Notes: generated by a model not told the origin, from the sequence alone. A stretch of DNA of 64,000 bases from Pleomorphomonas sp. PLEO (GCF_041320595.1 NZ_CP166625.1:5144001-5208000); one strand, 5' to 3'. Shown: positions 47,092-56,718, counted from the first letter of the stretch. Program-made: numbers and translations.

Positions 47092-48024
47092 ATGAACGAG
47101 GGAACGCCTCTCAAGGACGCCCGGCATCAGGCGGCGCGGCTCCTCCCATCCGGGCGGGCTCGCAAGGCCCAGTACACCGCCCTGTTGTTCGTGCTGCCAG
47201 CCTTCACGGCCTATGCGGTGTTCGTGCTGGCGCCGCTCGTCATGTCTGTCTACTACTCGACACTGCGCTGGGATGGCATCGGCAAAGCCCGGTTCACCGG
47301 ACTTGCCAACTATGTCACGGTGCTGACCGATCCCGATCTTCTCAGCATCATCGGCAACGCCTTCGAACTGGTGCTCTACTTTACCGTGATCCCGGTGCTG
47401 CTCGGCCTTGCCGTGGCCTCATCGATCCGCGGTCATATGTCAGGCACCTTCGGCACGCTGACGCGCACCGTATTGTTCCTGCCGCAGGTGATCCCGCTGG
47501 TCGCCGCCGGCATCGCCTGGAGCTGGATGTTTGCCTCATCCGGTCTCGTCAACCAGGCGCTGACCGCCATCGGTCTTACCGACTGGACACGCGGCTGGCT
47601 CGGCGACTTCGACTTTGCCCTGCCGGCCGTCGGGATCATCGGCGCCTGGGTTCTGCTCGGCCTTTGCACCATGCTGCTGGTCACCGGCATCGCCAAGATC
47701 GATCCTAGCCTCTATGAGGCGGCGCGGCTCGACGGCGCCAGACCCTGGCATGAGTTCCGATACATTACCCTGCCCGGTCTAAGGCAGGAGATCGGGGTCT
47801 GCGTCACGGTGACCGTGATCTCCGCGCTGGCCAGCTTCGACATCGTCTACATCGCCACCAGCGGCGGTCCGGGCATCACGACAATGGTGCCAGGCCTTGA
47901 GATCTACCGGCTCGCCTTCGCACACCGGCAGGTCGGCCTCGCTTCGGCCCTCGCCATCGTGCTGATGGTGCTGGTGCTGATCGCCATCACGCCTATCCAG
48001 TGGTACGCGCGAGACAAGAAATGA
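47092..48024 (+). CDS. Sugar ABC transporter permease (MalF type)
   Basis: A 310-residue membrane protein with about six helices. The EAA motif that contacts the ATPase reads YEAARLDGARPWHEFRYITL. It forms a heterodimeric channel with the next gene's product. It starts 36 bases after the binding-protein gene and overlaps the next permease gene by four bases. Confidence 0.93.
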   Translation: MNEGTPLKDARHQAARLLPSGRARKAQYTALLFVLPAFTAYAVFVLAPLVMSVYYSTLRWDGIGKARFTGLANYVTVLTDPDLLSIIGNAFELVLYFTVIPVLLGLAVASSIRGHMSGTFGTLTRTVLFLPQVIPLVAAGIAWSWMFASSGLVNQALTAIGLTDWTRGWLGDFDFALPAVGIIGAWVLLGLCTMLLVTGIAKIDPSLYEAARLDGARPWHEFRYITLPGLRQEIGVCVTVTVISALASFDIVYIATSGGPGITTMVPGLEIYRLAFAHRQVGLASALAIVLMVLVLIAITPIQWYARDKK

Positions 48025-48845
48025 CAGCTGCCAAACCCAAAACCTGGCTGGCGCGCTTCCTGCTCGCCCTCTTGATGGCGGTGACGCTGCTGCCGTTCCT
48101 CAGCATGTTCACGGCGGCCCTCGCGCCGTCCGGCAGCTATCCCAATGGCCTCAGCTGGCCCTCGGATCCGCAGTGGGGCAACTTCGCCAAAGCCTTCGAG
48201 TCGGCCAACATGGGCCAGTTGTTGATGTCGAGCGCGTTGATCGTTCTCGGCGTCGTACCCGCGTCGGTGCTGGCCGCCACCATGGCTGGCTATGGCCTTG
48301 CCAAGCTCATGCAGGGCCGCAACAAGTGGATCTATCTCGTCTTCGTCGCCGGCCTGACGCTGCCGTTCGAGGCGGTCATCACGCCACTCTACTACGAAGT
48401 CCGTGCCTTCGGCCTGCTCAACACCCGCTTTGCCATCATCCTGCCGCTGATCGGCCTCTACATGCCATTCTCGGTCTACTGGATGCGCGCCCATTTCCTC
48501 AACGTGCCGAACGACCTCACCGAGGCGGCGCAGCTTGACGGCGCCACGCGCTGGAAGGAATTCTGGCTCGTGCAGGTGCCGCTCGCCCGCCCGGCCATCA
48601 TGTCGCTGACCATCTTGCTGTTCCTGTGGACCTGGAACCAGTTCCTGCTGCCGGTGGTGCTGGTGAAGGATCCAAGCCGGCGGACGATGGCCGGCGCACT
48701 CGGCGCCTTCCAGGGGCAATGGGGCACCGACGTGCCACTGCTGTGCGCCGGCTCGCTGCTCATTCTCGCCCCAACCGTTCTGCTGTTCCTTGCCTTCCAG
48801 CGCCACTTCGTCGCGGCGCTCCTGCAGGGTTCGGTGAAGGGCTAA
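48021..48845 (+). CDS. Sugar ABC transporter permease (MalG type)
   Basis: A 274-residue permease of the carbohydrate uptake 1 family. The EAA motif is TEAAQLDGATRWKEFWLVQV. An early periplasmic segment (LAPSGSYPNGLSWP) and six hydrophobic helices fit MalG-like proteins. The ATG at 48021 overlaps the preceding stop (ATGA), and GAC-AAG-AA lies upstream. Partner of the MalF-type permease. Confidence 0.93.
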   Translation: MTAAKPKTWLARFLLALLMAVTLLPFLSMFTAALAPSGSYPNGLSWPSDPQWGNFAKAFESANMGQLLMSSALIVLGVVPASVLAATMAGYGLAKLMQGRNKWIYLVFVAGLTLPFEAVITPLYYEVRAFGLLNTRFAIILPLIGLYMPFSVYWMRAHFLNVPNDLTEAAQLDGATRWKEFWLVQVPLARPAIMSLTILLFLWTWNQFLLPVVLVKDPSRRTMAGALGAFQGQWGTDVPLLCAGSLLILAPTVLLFLAFQRHFVAALLQGSVKG

Positions 48846-48897
48846 AGAGCCCCTTCACGCAAAGTGGGCGGCGACGCCCCGCATCGGAGACACACCA

Positions 48898-49968
48898 ATG
48901 GCCGGGCTGAAGCTCCAGGACGTGCGCAAGACCTTCGGCGCCCTCGAAGTGATCAAGGGGGTGGACCTTGAGGTCGAGCATGGGGAATTCGTTGTTTTCG
49001 TCGGTCCGTCCGGCTGTGGCAAATCGACGCTGCTCAGGATGATCGCCGGCCTTGAGGAGACCACATCCGGCCGCCTCGAAATCGGCGGACGCCTCGTCAA
49101 CGACGTCGAGCCGCGCGACCGGGGCGTTGCCATGGTCTTCCAGTCCTATGCGCTCTATCCGCACATGAGCGTCTACGACAACGTCGGTTTCGGCCTGAAG
49201 CTCGCCGGCACGCCGAAGGCGGTACGCGACGCCAAGATCCGAGCGGCGGCGCGGGTGTTGCAGATGGAGCATCTGCTGGAGCGCAAGCCGGCCCAACTCT
49301 CAGGCGGTCAGCGGCAGCGCGTCGCCATCGGCCGGGCCATCGTGCGCGAGCCTGACGTATTCCTGTTCGACGAGCCGCTCAGCAACCTCGACGCGGCGCT
49401 GCGCGTCGACATGCGCATGGAACTGGCGCGCCTGCATAACGACCTTGGCGCCACGATGATCTACGTGACGCACGATCAGATCGAGGCAATGACCCTGGCC
49501 GACAAGATCGTCGTGCTGGAGGGCGGCATCGTGCAGCAGGTCGGCTCGCCGCTTGAACTCTACAATCGGCCGGCCAACCTGTTCGTCGCCGGCTTCATCG
49601 GTTCGCCGAAGATGAACCTGCTCAAGGTGACAGCCGAAGCCGGGAGCGATGATGCTGTGCGTGTCGCAAGCCCGCTGCTCGCCTCCACCGCCGTTGGCCA
49701 CCGTCCAGGAATAGCGCCGGGAGACACAATCACCCTGGGCATCCGGCCTCACGATTTGAAACTCGACGAGGCCGGTCCGATCGGTGGCGAGGTGTCATTG
49801 GTCGAGCGCCTAGGCAACGAGACGATTGTCCGTATTCGCCTCGACGCGGCGACCGAGATCACGGCTGCGCTGACCGGACAGGGCGATGTCGCTTTGGGAG
49901 CCCCGGCACGCCTCGGCTTCGATCCTGTCGACGTGCACCTCTTCGCTGCCAACGGCCAGCGGCTCTAA
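48898..49968 (+). CDS. Sugar ABC transporter ATPase (MsmK/UgpC/MalK type)
   Basis: A 356-residue ATPase. Walker A is GPSGCGKSTLLRM, signature LSGGQRQRVAIGRAI, Walker B VFLFDEPLSNLD, and the switch histidine follows in YVTHDQIEAM. The C-terminal regulatory TOBE/OB domain (about residues 240-356) is complete. It powers the importer encoded just upstream. Distal gene of the LacI-controlled operon. The gap 49969-50260 holds a repeat fragment (50089-50119) and the tRNA promoter region. Confidence 0.95.
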   Translation: MAGLKLQDVRKTFGALEVIKGVDLEVEHGEFVVFVGPSGCGKSTLLRMIAGLEETTSGRLEIGGRLVNDVEPRDRGVAMVFQSYALYPHMSVYDNVGFGLKLAGTPKAVRDAKIRAAARVLQMEHLLERKPAQLSGGQRQRVAIGRAIVREPDVFLFDEPLSNLDAALRVDMRMELARLHNDLGATMIYVTHDQIEAMTLADKIVVLEGGIVQQVGSPLELYNRPANLFVAGFIGSPKMNLLKVTAEAGSDDAVRVASPLLASTAVGHRPGIAPGDTITLGIRPHDLKLDEAGPIGGEVSLVERLGNETIVRIRLDAATEITAALTGQGDVALGAPARLGFDPVDVHLFAANGQRL

Positions 49969-50260
49969 CGTCGGTCCGCCGAAAAGCACCACAGCCTCAA
50001 AGATCGGCAAGATGGCGACATCACACCTCACGGGCTAGCTGCGACGAGTGACCTCTGCCCGCCGTCCGCCTATCCATTTCTCCCTCCAGAGCATTTCGCC
50101 GACAAAGCCGGTTTTCTCCAGGTTCGAGCAAGGGCGGCTTTGCCACACTGCTTTTTTGACGTTCAATTTCGCATCGACGGGGTTGCACGGTGAAACGAAC
50201 TGTGGCAGGAGAACGCCCGTCCCCGGCGATCGATCGCAAGGCCATTCGGCGGGAAAAGAC

Positions 50261-50335
<75 letters not shown>

Positions 50336-50398
50336 TTAATCCCTTGAAATAGCTGACTTTTCCCAGAGAAAACCAAGGCTTTCCCCGTCAAAACGGGC

Positions 50399-50489
50399 TA
50401 GCACGCTGTTAGCACGAGGTTGTCCTGCTTATTATTTTTCAATAAGTTAGCGGTAGCGTGCAGCGTGCTGTTAGCACGGACCTAGCACA
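50399..50489 (+). repeat. Paired TAGCACG repeats in front of the integrase gene
   Basis: TAGCACG at 50399, 50410 and 50472, and TAGCACA at 50483. They form two pairs, each with 11-bp spacing. An inverted CGTGCT at 50464 makes CGTGCT-GTT-AGCACG. The 12-mer GCTGTTAGCACG occurs twice. Position and helical spacing suit integrase arm-type or excisionase sites. Confidence 0.75.
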
Positions 50490-50523
50490 CCGACGCAGCA
50501 CAGTAACTCGCTGGTGGCGACTC

Positions 50524-51840
50524 ATGGATCAGCCCAAACTGCCCTATGTCGTATTTTCCCGAGTGGATAGCCCGAGCCTTTGGGTTCGATTCTCCATACC
50601 GGGACAAGGGCAGAAACGCGTTTGCCTGAAGACCTCCAACGAGGAAGAAGCCAAGCGAAACGCCGAGTACGAATACCGACGAGCCCTCTGGAGCGCCGAG
50701 CAAGGCACGCTTCCCGGAAAGACATCCTTCGACAAGGTCGCTCGCCAATATCTTGAAAGTGCCCAACTGGAGGCCGGACGCAATCCGTCCAAGCTGTCCA
50801 AGGTCACGGCCGATCGTGGCGTGCTCGATCGCTACATGGTCCCCTTCTTCGGTAGAAGCCCCATAACAGCCATCAGCGTTCCCAAGCTTCACAGCTACAT
50901 GGAATGGCGAAGAAGCTACTGGACGAGCGGTCCGGGGACAAAAGAGGCGCATATCGCCTATGAGCGAAAGGGACGCAGGGTGATCCGCCCCGCTCAGCAT
51001 ATCGAGGCGACGCTGAGCACGCTGCGCCGAGAAGCCGTCACCATGCGGTCGGTGTTCAAACACGCTGTTCGGCTCGGCTACCTCAAAGCATCCGACATTC
51101 CCAAGATCGATCTGGTTGCCGAAGAGCGAAACAAACGTCCGTCCTTCACTGATGCCGAGATCGCCAAGCTGATGGAGGTCGCGGAGCAGCGGCTGGCCGA
51201 CGTTCTCGTTCCCCAGGGACGAGGCAAACAATCACCAAGCACCTGGAAAGGTGCTGACGGCAAAGACGTCGTCTCCTCCGTCAGCCGCGTCGGCTATGAG
51301 CGGATGGTGCTCTACTGCTTCATTGGCATCGCACTCGAAACCGGAATGCGACCGACCGAGCTGTTCAATCTCGATTGGGGTCACATCGTCGGCTTCAAGG
51401 AAGAGCGTGCCAAGCCGATCAGCAAGCAACGCATCCGCATCCTGGCCTATGGCAAGGGCAAAAAGCCGCAGCAGCTAGTCCCGAATATCGAAGCCTTCGC
51501 GAGCTTCATCAATCTCTGGGAAGCCTTCAAAACCGTTCATGGACGAGAGCCGAGAGACGATGAGCCGGTATTCATGAATGCCTCTGGTGAACGAGCGCAA
51601 TCCTACAAGAAAAGCCTCAACGCCCTGTTGGAAGCGGCCAAGCTCAAGACCGACGTGTTCGGTCAGGTTCGTTCCGCGTACAGCTTCCGGCACACATACG
51701 CGACCCGGCAGCTCAGGAAGGGAACGGACGTCTATACGTTGGCGATCAACATGCGGACGTCCGTTCGGATGATCGAGATGTACTATTCGGATGTCGTGCC
51801 GGAGGATTTGGCGAGGCAGTTGGAGGGGAGCTTCGACTAA
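50524..51840 (+). CDS. Tyrosine recombinase/integrase of the island
   Basis: A 438-residue integrase. An N-terminal arm-binding region (FSRVDSPSLWVRFSIPG), a core-binding SAM-like domain (about residues 75-190) and a catalytic domain follow. Catalytic residues are Arg in ETGMRPTELFNLDW, Lys in YGKGKK, the SFRHTYATRQL box (His-x-x-Arg) and Tyr in MIEMYYSDV. It should integrate and excise the island at tRNA-Thr. ATG at 50524 was preferred because the upstream in-frame stretch consists of the TAGCACG repeats. Confidence 0.93.
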   Translation: MDQPKLPYVVFSRVDSPSLWVRFSIPGQGQKRVCLKTSNEEEAKRNAEYEYRRALWSAEQGTLPGKTSFDKVARQYLESAQLEAGRNPSKLSKVTADRGVLDRYMVPFFGRSPITAISVPKLHSYMEWRRSYWTSGPGTKEAHIAYERKGRRVIRPAQHIEATLSTLRREAVTMRSVFKHAVRLGYLKASDIPKIDLVAEERNKRPSFTDAEIAKLMEVAEQRLADVLVPQGRGKQSPSTWKGADGKDVVSSVSRVGYERMVLYCFIGIALETGMRPTELFNLDWGHIVGFKEERAKPISKQRIRILAYGKGKKPQQLVPNIEAFASFINLWEAFKTVHGREPRDDEPVFMNASGERAQSYKKSLNALLEAAKLKTDVFGQVRSAYSFRHTYATRQLRKGTDVYTLAINMRTSVRMIEMYYSDVVPEDLARQLEGSFD

Positions 51841-52025
51841 AGGAGTTGGATGGGGTTTGGCCGGACGGTTTCTGTTCTCCCATCAGGTCACTGCGCAGAT
51901 TTCCCGGTATCAGCCACCAGATCGACGGCCGCTTTGCGCCCCATCGCGGATGTTTGCGCGAAATGTGCATTCAGCCAGAAGCGGACGTGCGAACTCGTTC
52001 GATGAATGGCAGCAACGCGTTATAA

Positions 52026-52265
52026 GTGGTCATTGCTTCGGGCGGCACAGCAATTATCTTGTCCGCCCGTAAACAGCTTACCTTCAAGAGGCGCCTTGAA
52101 GTAGATCTTCGTTGGCAAGCATGCGCGGTCAACACACCGTGCCGAGGGCATAGAGTTGAGCTGGCGCGACAGATTCGAACCTCGAAGATCACAAGGATGC
52201 CTGTCGAGATGACACCTGTTAGCTTAACGGTTAGCTTGAGATCGGCTAAGGGAAAGCGTCGATGA
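52026..52265 (+). CDS. Possible small basic protein coupled to the HEPN-type gene (weak)
   Basis: A frame of 79 codons beginning with GTG (VIASGGTAIILSARKQLTF...) whose stop overlaps the next start by four bases (ATGA). The product is basic and unrecognised. The overlap favours a real gene; the lack of a ribosome site and family argues against it. The remaining gap 51841-52025 holds nothing recognised. Confidence 0.3.
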   Translation: MVIASGGTAIILSARKQLTFKRRLEVDLRWQACAVNTPCRGHRVELARQIRTSKITRMPVEMTPVSLTVSLRSAKGKRR

Positions 52266-53263
52266 TCCTCTTCCTGGCAGGTGTTCTAGAGCAGATGGAC
52301 CTCGCGCTTGAGCACCTCTCAAAAAACGAGGTCCACAACGCCCGCTTTGCTCTGATGCTCACGGACAACGCGACCGAACTGATCCTCCATCAATTCGCGA
52401 AGGACCAGGCGGGGCGGCTCAAGTCCTTTCGTCACGTTGAACGGGACTACACCCGTAAAGAGGAGCTCACTGCGGCGCTCGGAAAGTCTTTCGATTCAAA
52501 GGTCAGATTCGCAAGGATCGAAGGCTTCTTGTCCGATGAGTTCGCCAGAACGATTAACTTTCTTCATACCTACCGAAATGATCTATATCATGTAGGCCTT
52601 CAGCATGAACCTATACTACAAGGATTAGCCGAATTGTACTTCGACACGTCGTGTCGCTTTCTAGCGGGCTTCACGCCTGGGGGGCTGTACTGGGGGTCAG
52701 CTCAGAAGCTGCCGGAGCGAGCTAAGAAGTACTTCACTCGCGGACCCGATATGCCTGCGACTTTCGGCGATTTTGAGAAGGGCTGCGGAGCACTCGCCGC
52801 TGAGCTGGATTTCAATCCTAAACAGATGGTCCATGTGCTCGCCGACCATATGGATCGTGTGATCGACTACCAGGACACTTGCCTTGGGGTTGTCGCTAAT
52901 GGTGTCTACGTTGGCGCTCAGGTCTCCCGCGATCAGGCTGTGATCGACACTCAAGCATGGACTATCGCATTCACGGATGTCGGCAAGACGTTTGCTCAAG
53001 ACAACGGATGGTCGGGAGGAACGGTCTGGGGATACATTGAGTGGCTAAAGGCAAACTACCCTTTCCGCATCAAAGTCGATCCCATTCCCTCATGGAGGAA
53101 GCAGGTCGCGCGTCTTCGGGCGAAAGCGAACCCGCATGTCGCGTTGGCAAACTATCAATCGTTCATGGATGTCACTGCGGAGCTTCGTGATGCGATCGAA
53201 AGTTCTGCGGCAAGTGCCGAGGCCGAGATCGACCGGCTGATTGACGAACGGCGTGGCAAATAG
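52262..53263 (+). CDS. Unknown protein with HEPN-like R-x4-H motif
   Basis: A 333-residue protein. The N-terminal 115 residues are predicted helical (MDLALEHLSKNEVHNARFAL, TELILHQFAKDQ) and end in TYRNDLYHVGL, where Arg105-x4-His110 fits the catalytic motif of HEPN ribonucleases. The longer C-terminal part is not recognised. HEPN proteins are common RNA-cleaving toxins or effectors in defence and toxin-antitoxin loci. Start could be 52262 or ATG 52295. No nucleotidyltransferase antitoxin (MNT) lies beside it. The motif alone is modest evidence. Confidence 0.5.
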   Translation: MILFLAGVLEQMDLALEHLSKNEVHNARFALMLTDNATELILHQFAKDQAGRLKSFRHVERDYTRKEELTAALGKSFDSKVRFARIEGFLSDEFARTINFLHTYRNDLYHVGLQHEPILQGLAELYFDTSCRFLAGFTPGGLYWGSAQKLPERAKKYFTRGPDMPATFGDFEKGCGALAAELDFNPKQMVHVLADHMDRVIDYQDTCLGVVANGVYVGAQVSRDQAVIDTQAWTIAFTDVGKTFAQDNGWSGGTVWGYIEWLKANYPFRIKVDPIPSWRKQVARLRAKANPHVALANYQSFMDVTAELRDAIESSAASAEAEIDRLIDERRGK

Positions 53264-53377
53264 ACGTCACAAGTAACTCATGAGGCGGCCTCGTGTTGTT
53301 GGTGTTTTTTGCCACCGTGCTGAACCCCACTCGGTCAGCGCCCTTTGTGGCGGAGCCCAAAGGCCAATGGCTACCCC

Positions 53378-53605
53378 AGAGCTAGTTAGTATCTTGTAGC
53401 CTTTTCTTATTACTTTTAAGACCTACACAAGAGAGATAAACCCACATAATAACATTGATTCACAAACACATAGAGACAGACAGACACAAAGCGTGAGACT
53501 TCATAGCATGGATCATGCCCCCTCCAAACTCTCATGCTTTTAGAGACTGGCAGGGTGTTCGTCAGTTCGAATGATCGACCTGCCCTGCCCGTGTGTCGAG
53601 CCGAA
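53378..53605. repeat. Left copy of the HUH-element 3' end (with decayed rep tail)
   Basis: Starts with AGAGCTAGTTAGTATCTTGT at 53378, identical for 23 bases to 56550-56572, and stays recognisably similar for about 170 bases (TTCTTATTACTTTTAA, AGACCTA, CCTCCAAACTC). At 53543-53602 the minus strand still encodes a relic of the initiator C-terminus (TDEHPASL against TDEHPVSL). The rest of 53264-53894 holds no convincing gene. Confidence 0.78.
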
Positions 53606-53894
53606 CGATCTCGGGAAACAGCTTGAGGACACATTCGACTGATCGAAGCGGACACACCGAGGATGAGTTCTTTCGTGTTCGTTCAGCTCGTGTTGGCCCA
53701 AAGTGATTGCCGTCCTCCGACGCGGAGCTAGAACCGGCGCAATCAACTGTTCAACCCCAGGCTTTTTCTTTGTCCACGCCGTTGGAACTGCAAGGCACAG
53801 GCGAGCACGCGAAAATCTGAGCTCCCACCACTTTGCGTTTTAACAAACAAGCGATATTGAGGAGATAGAGGTTAGGTCAGGCCAGGAGCATAAA

Positions 53895-54452
53895 ATGCCC
53901 AAGTGCTTAATAATGCTTGATAATTCAAACGTGTTTATCGAAGGCAAAAAACTCTCTGCCAAGAGAAAGGGCGTGCAGCGCGAAGCTGGCAACTCGCGCG
54001 ACCCTCAAGACCCTTCATGGCGCGTGGATTTCGGGGCATTGCTCGCATTTATGGCAGATGGCCGCGAGATTCTGGACGCCATCTTGGTTGGCTCTAAGCC
54101 CCCTCAAAACGACAGCGTTTGGACATCAGCGGAACAGCAAGGCTTCAAGGTACTGACCTACGAGAAGGCATTTTCGGGTCAGGAAAAGGAAGTCGATACT
54201 GAGATCGCAACTCAGGCTGCGGAGATCATTCTGCTCAATAAAGATGAGCCTGGAGTTCTTGTATTAGGGTCAGGTGACCGCGATTTTCTGCCTACAGTTA
54301 GGTGCGCTCATCGTTGGAAATGGGAAGTGGAGATGTGTGCTTTCACAAGCGCATTTAACCCGCATGGAGACATCGCGATGGCGGTTGAAAAGATCCGTCC
54401 TTTCGACGCTGTCTTCGACGACATCGGACGATGCGACTTCACTTGGCCTTAA
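53895..54452 (+). CDS. NYN-domain (PIN-like) ribonuclease candidate
   Basis: A 185-residue NYN/LabA-type protein. Acidic residues at the expected places are Asp9 (MLDNSNVFIEG), Asp101 (KEVDTEIATQ) and Asp128/Asp130 (VLGSGDRDFLP). The fold is a metal-dependent PIN-like nuclease; members cut RNA in defence, toxin and decay pathways. It opens a three-gene cassette with two DUF4238 genes on the same strand. Codon use is less GC-rich than the chromosome. Its RNA target is unknown. Confidence 0.82.
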   Translation: MPKCLIMLDNSNVFIEGKKLSAKRKGVQREAGNSRDPQDPSWRVDFGALLAFMADGREILDAILVGSKPPQNDSVWTSAEQQGFKVLTYEKAFSGQEKEVDTEIATQAAEIILLNKDEPGVLVLGSGDRDFLPTVRCAHRWKWEVEMCAFTSAFNPHGDIAMAVEKIRPFDAVFDDIGRCDFTWP

Positions 54453-54525
54453 CATTGTTGGCCACAAAGCGCCGCTTTTTCCGGGCGAGCCCGATGCGAT
54501 CCGAACACCAAATTGCCGTGTGTCT

Positions 54526-55407
54526 ATGGCCAAGCAAACTACGAGGCGCTGTCATTGGGTAGCGCAGTCCTATCTGAAGGCATTTGCGACCGACGAAAGC
54601 GGGCGTCGCATTTGGCGGTTGAGCCTAAATAACGGCGAGCCAGAGCTGAAGCGCATCGATAAGGTCGCAGTTAAGCATCACCTCTACGCTCCGCTTGATG
54701 CTGACGGCTTGCGCGACGATACGCAGGAAAAAAAGCTCGCGGATCTGGAAAATTTCTTCGGAAGCCCACTTTGGAAGACTGCCTGCAACGACTATCCCGA
54801 TTTTTCCTGGGAACCATTGCGCAAAATGGTCGCCCTGCTTGCAGCAGTGTCATGGTTACGAACGCCCCGACAATTCGAGTTTTGGAAATCTACCCACCAG
54901 CAATTTGCTGACTTCTTTGCCGAACAGGACACGCTTCCAGACGCGGTTACTATCGGCGGTCGTCGTGTGGAATTGGACCATACCTCGTGGCCCAGTTACC
55001 GCGACGCCACCGAGGAGGACATGAAACAAGCGTGGAATTCTTGGATTGGGCAAGCGGGCGGTATCGCTCAGATATTTCTGAAGATGCGGTGGGCTGTCCT
55101 TGTCAGTGACCAGCCGGTTTTCATCACCTCGGACAATCCAGTCCTCGTCGGCGATACCATCGGCCCGCATCGCGGATTAATGCATCCCGAAGCGATGGTG
55201 ACATTCCCGCTCAGCCCGACTCGCGTGCTGTGCATGGATAACCGCCACAGCGAACCAGATTCCAGATTTTATGGGCTCGGTCACGACCCGGCCTCAACCA
55301 ATGCGCTTATTTGGCGAAACGCTATCGAGCATATGTTCTCGCCTCGGAACCCCGACGAGGTATGTGCCGAGATAGTCGCAAACGCGGAGACGATGGGCTT
55401 TGCCTAG
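54526..55407 (+). CDS. DUF4238 family protein 1
   Basis: A 293-residue protein with the DUF4238 N-terminal signature in diverged form (CHWVAQSYLKAFA, cf. H-x-V-P-Q-x-Y-L) and later VFITSDNPVLVGD and MVTFPLSPTRVLCMDN, usual for the family. Function of DUF4238 is unknown; genes occur in accessory regions. It follows the NYN gene by 73 bases. ATG at 54526 gives the family start; the upstream frame overlaps the NYN gene. Confidence 0.8.
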   Translation: MAKQTTRRCHWVAQSYLKAFATDESGRRIWRLSLNNGEPELKRIDKVAVKHHLYAPLDADGLRDDTQEKKLADLENFFGSPLWKTACNDYPDFSWEPLRKMVALLAAVSWLRTPRQFEFWKSTHQQFADFFAEQDTLPDAVTIGGRRVELDHTSWPSYRDATEEDMKQAWNSWIGQAGGIAQIFLKMRWAVLVSDQPVFITSDNPVLVGDTIGPHRGLMHPEAMVTFPLSPTRVLCMDNRHSEPDSRFYGLGHDPASTNALIWRNAIEHMFSPRNPDEVCAEIVANAETMGFA

Positions 55408-55459
55408 CCAGAAGCGCGTTGCTAGGCGATGCGTTACAAATCGAGTGAGACGGTCATCC

Positions 55460-56368
55460 ATGAAAGCGGATACGCCCAAGCGGCATCACTATGTCCCGCA
55501 ATTTTACCTGCGACGCTTCGCCTGCCAGGACGATCCGAACAAGGTTCGCACCCTTGAACGGCATGGCGACATTTTGGTCATCGATCGCAAATCAATCGAT
55601 GGGATCGGGTATGAAGAAGGAATGCACGATTTCGTCGCTGAAGGTGTCTCAGGCTCGATCGAGGGTCCCATCAATCGCGTGATTGAGACGCCATTCTCCA
55701 ACAGTCCGACTTGGAAGAAAATCGTTGGGCGAGACGGCGCGAAACTCAACGAACACGACAAGGTACCGATCCACGGCTTTGCTCGCCACCTCCAACGTAG
55801 GAACCTTGAAACGTTGCGATTCATCGAGGCTCAAACCACCCGGTTCAACGATGGCGCGCTCGATGGTGACCTTTCCGAGGAAGAGCGCGAGATGCACGAG
55901 TGGATCGCCGCATCCACCGACCATGCTCACGCAATCTTCCGCGCAGGAGCGATGGACACAGCAATCCCGGAGGACGCTGACGCGATCAACGTGATGGTCT
56001 GCCGTTCACCTATCTCGCTACGGACCTCAACTAACCCGACGCTCCTGATCTCCGAGCCAGGAAGGCAGTCCGTTTTCGGCTCTTTCTTCAACGGGCTTAG
56101 GACTTGGTGGCTGACGCTCGACCGCCATTGCGGCGTCTTCATTGTAACCGGTGGACCGGCTAATTTTACCAATGACACCATACCGTTAGAGGTGGCGCGC
56201 GTTATAAACCGGCAATATCTGGTCCAGCACGGCAACAGCATGACGGTCCGCTATCTCATTGCCGAGGACTCTTATGTCGAAGAGGATCTCCAATGGGCAG
56301 GCTACAACCTAGAGCAACGCACAATCCGTGGCGCGCGATGGCGAAAGCGCCCCAGCGTCGAACAGTGA
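55460..56368 (+). CDS. DUF4238 family protein 2
   Basis: A 302-residue paralogue with the canonical start KRHHYVPQFYLRRFA. The middle (FARHLQRRNLETLRFIEA) is helical; the end (VEEDLQWAGYNLEQR) is diverged from protein 1. It begins about 50 bases after the first DUF4238 gene. Two DUF4238 copies beside a NYN nuclease suggest a complex or a target/immunity arrangement, but nothing in the sequence proves it. Confidence 0.82.
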   Translation: MKADTPKRHHYVPQFYLRRFACQDDPNKVRTLERHGDILVIDRKSIDGIGYEEGMHDFVAEGVSGSIEGPINRVIETPFSNSPTWKKIVGRDGAKLNEHDKVPIHGFARHLQRRNLETLRFIEAQTTRFNDGALDGDLSEEEREMHEWIAASTDHAHAIFRAGAMDTAIPEDADAINVMVCRSPISLRTSTNPTLLISEPGRQSVFGSFFNGLRTWWLTLDRHCGVFIVTGGPANFTNDTIPLEVARVINRQYLVQHGNSMTVRYLIAEDSYVEEDLQWAGYNLEQRTIRGARWRKRPSVEQ

Positions 56369-56549
56369 GTCACACTGCTTCGGATCGACTTTGTAGAGCC
56401 ACCACCGCGATTATGCTCTTGAGGTCATGATGGCCACACGGGCATGCCGCACGATTTTCAACAAACGTCAGTGTGTGCGCGTCGCTCCGATGCTCTTCGT
56501 CATGAGAAATCGCTCGACCAACCCGGCAGCTCCTTTGACGCCCCCACCT

Positions 56550-56718
56550 AGAGCTAGTTAGTATCTTGTAGCGTATTCTTATTACTTTTAATACAAGACC
56601 TAGGCATAGAGAGAAACAGACACATAGACAGGAACAAGAACATAGAAAGAACACGAGACATCACAGCATTGGTCAGTCCTCTCCAAACTCCCATGTTTGA
56701 GGAAGACTCACAGGATGC
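56550..56718. repeat. Right copy of the HUH-element 3' end
   Basis: From 56550 it repeats the left copy in the same orientation, first 23 bases identical, and runs into the last codons of the HUH initiator gene (minus strand). It contains TATCTTGTA, similar to the TCTTG-type nick motif of pC194/pUB110-like origins. The gap 56369-56549 shows no gene. Confidence 0.78.
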
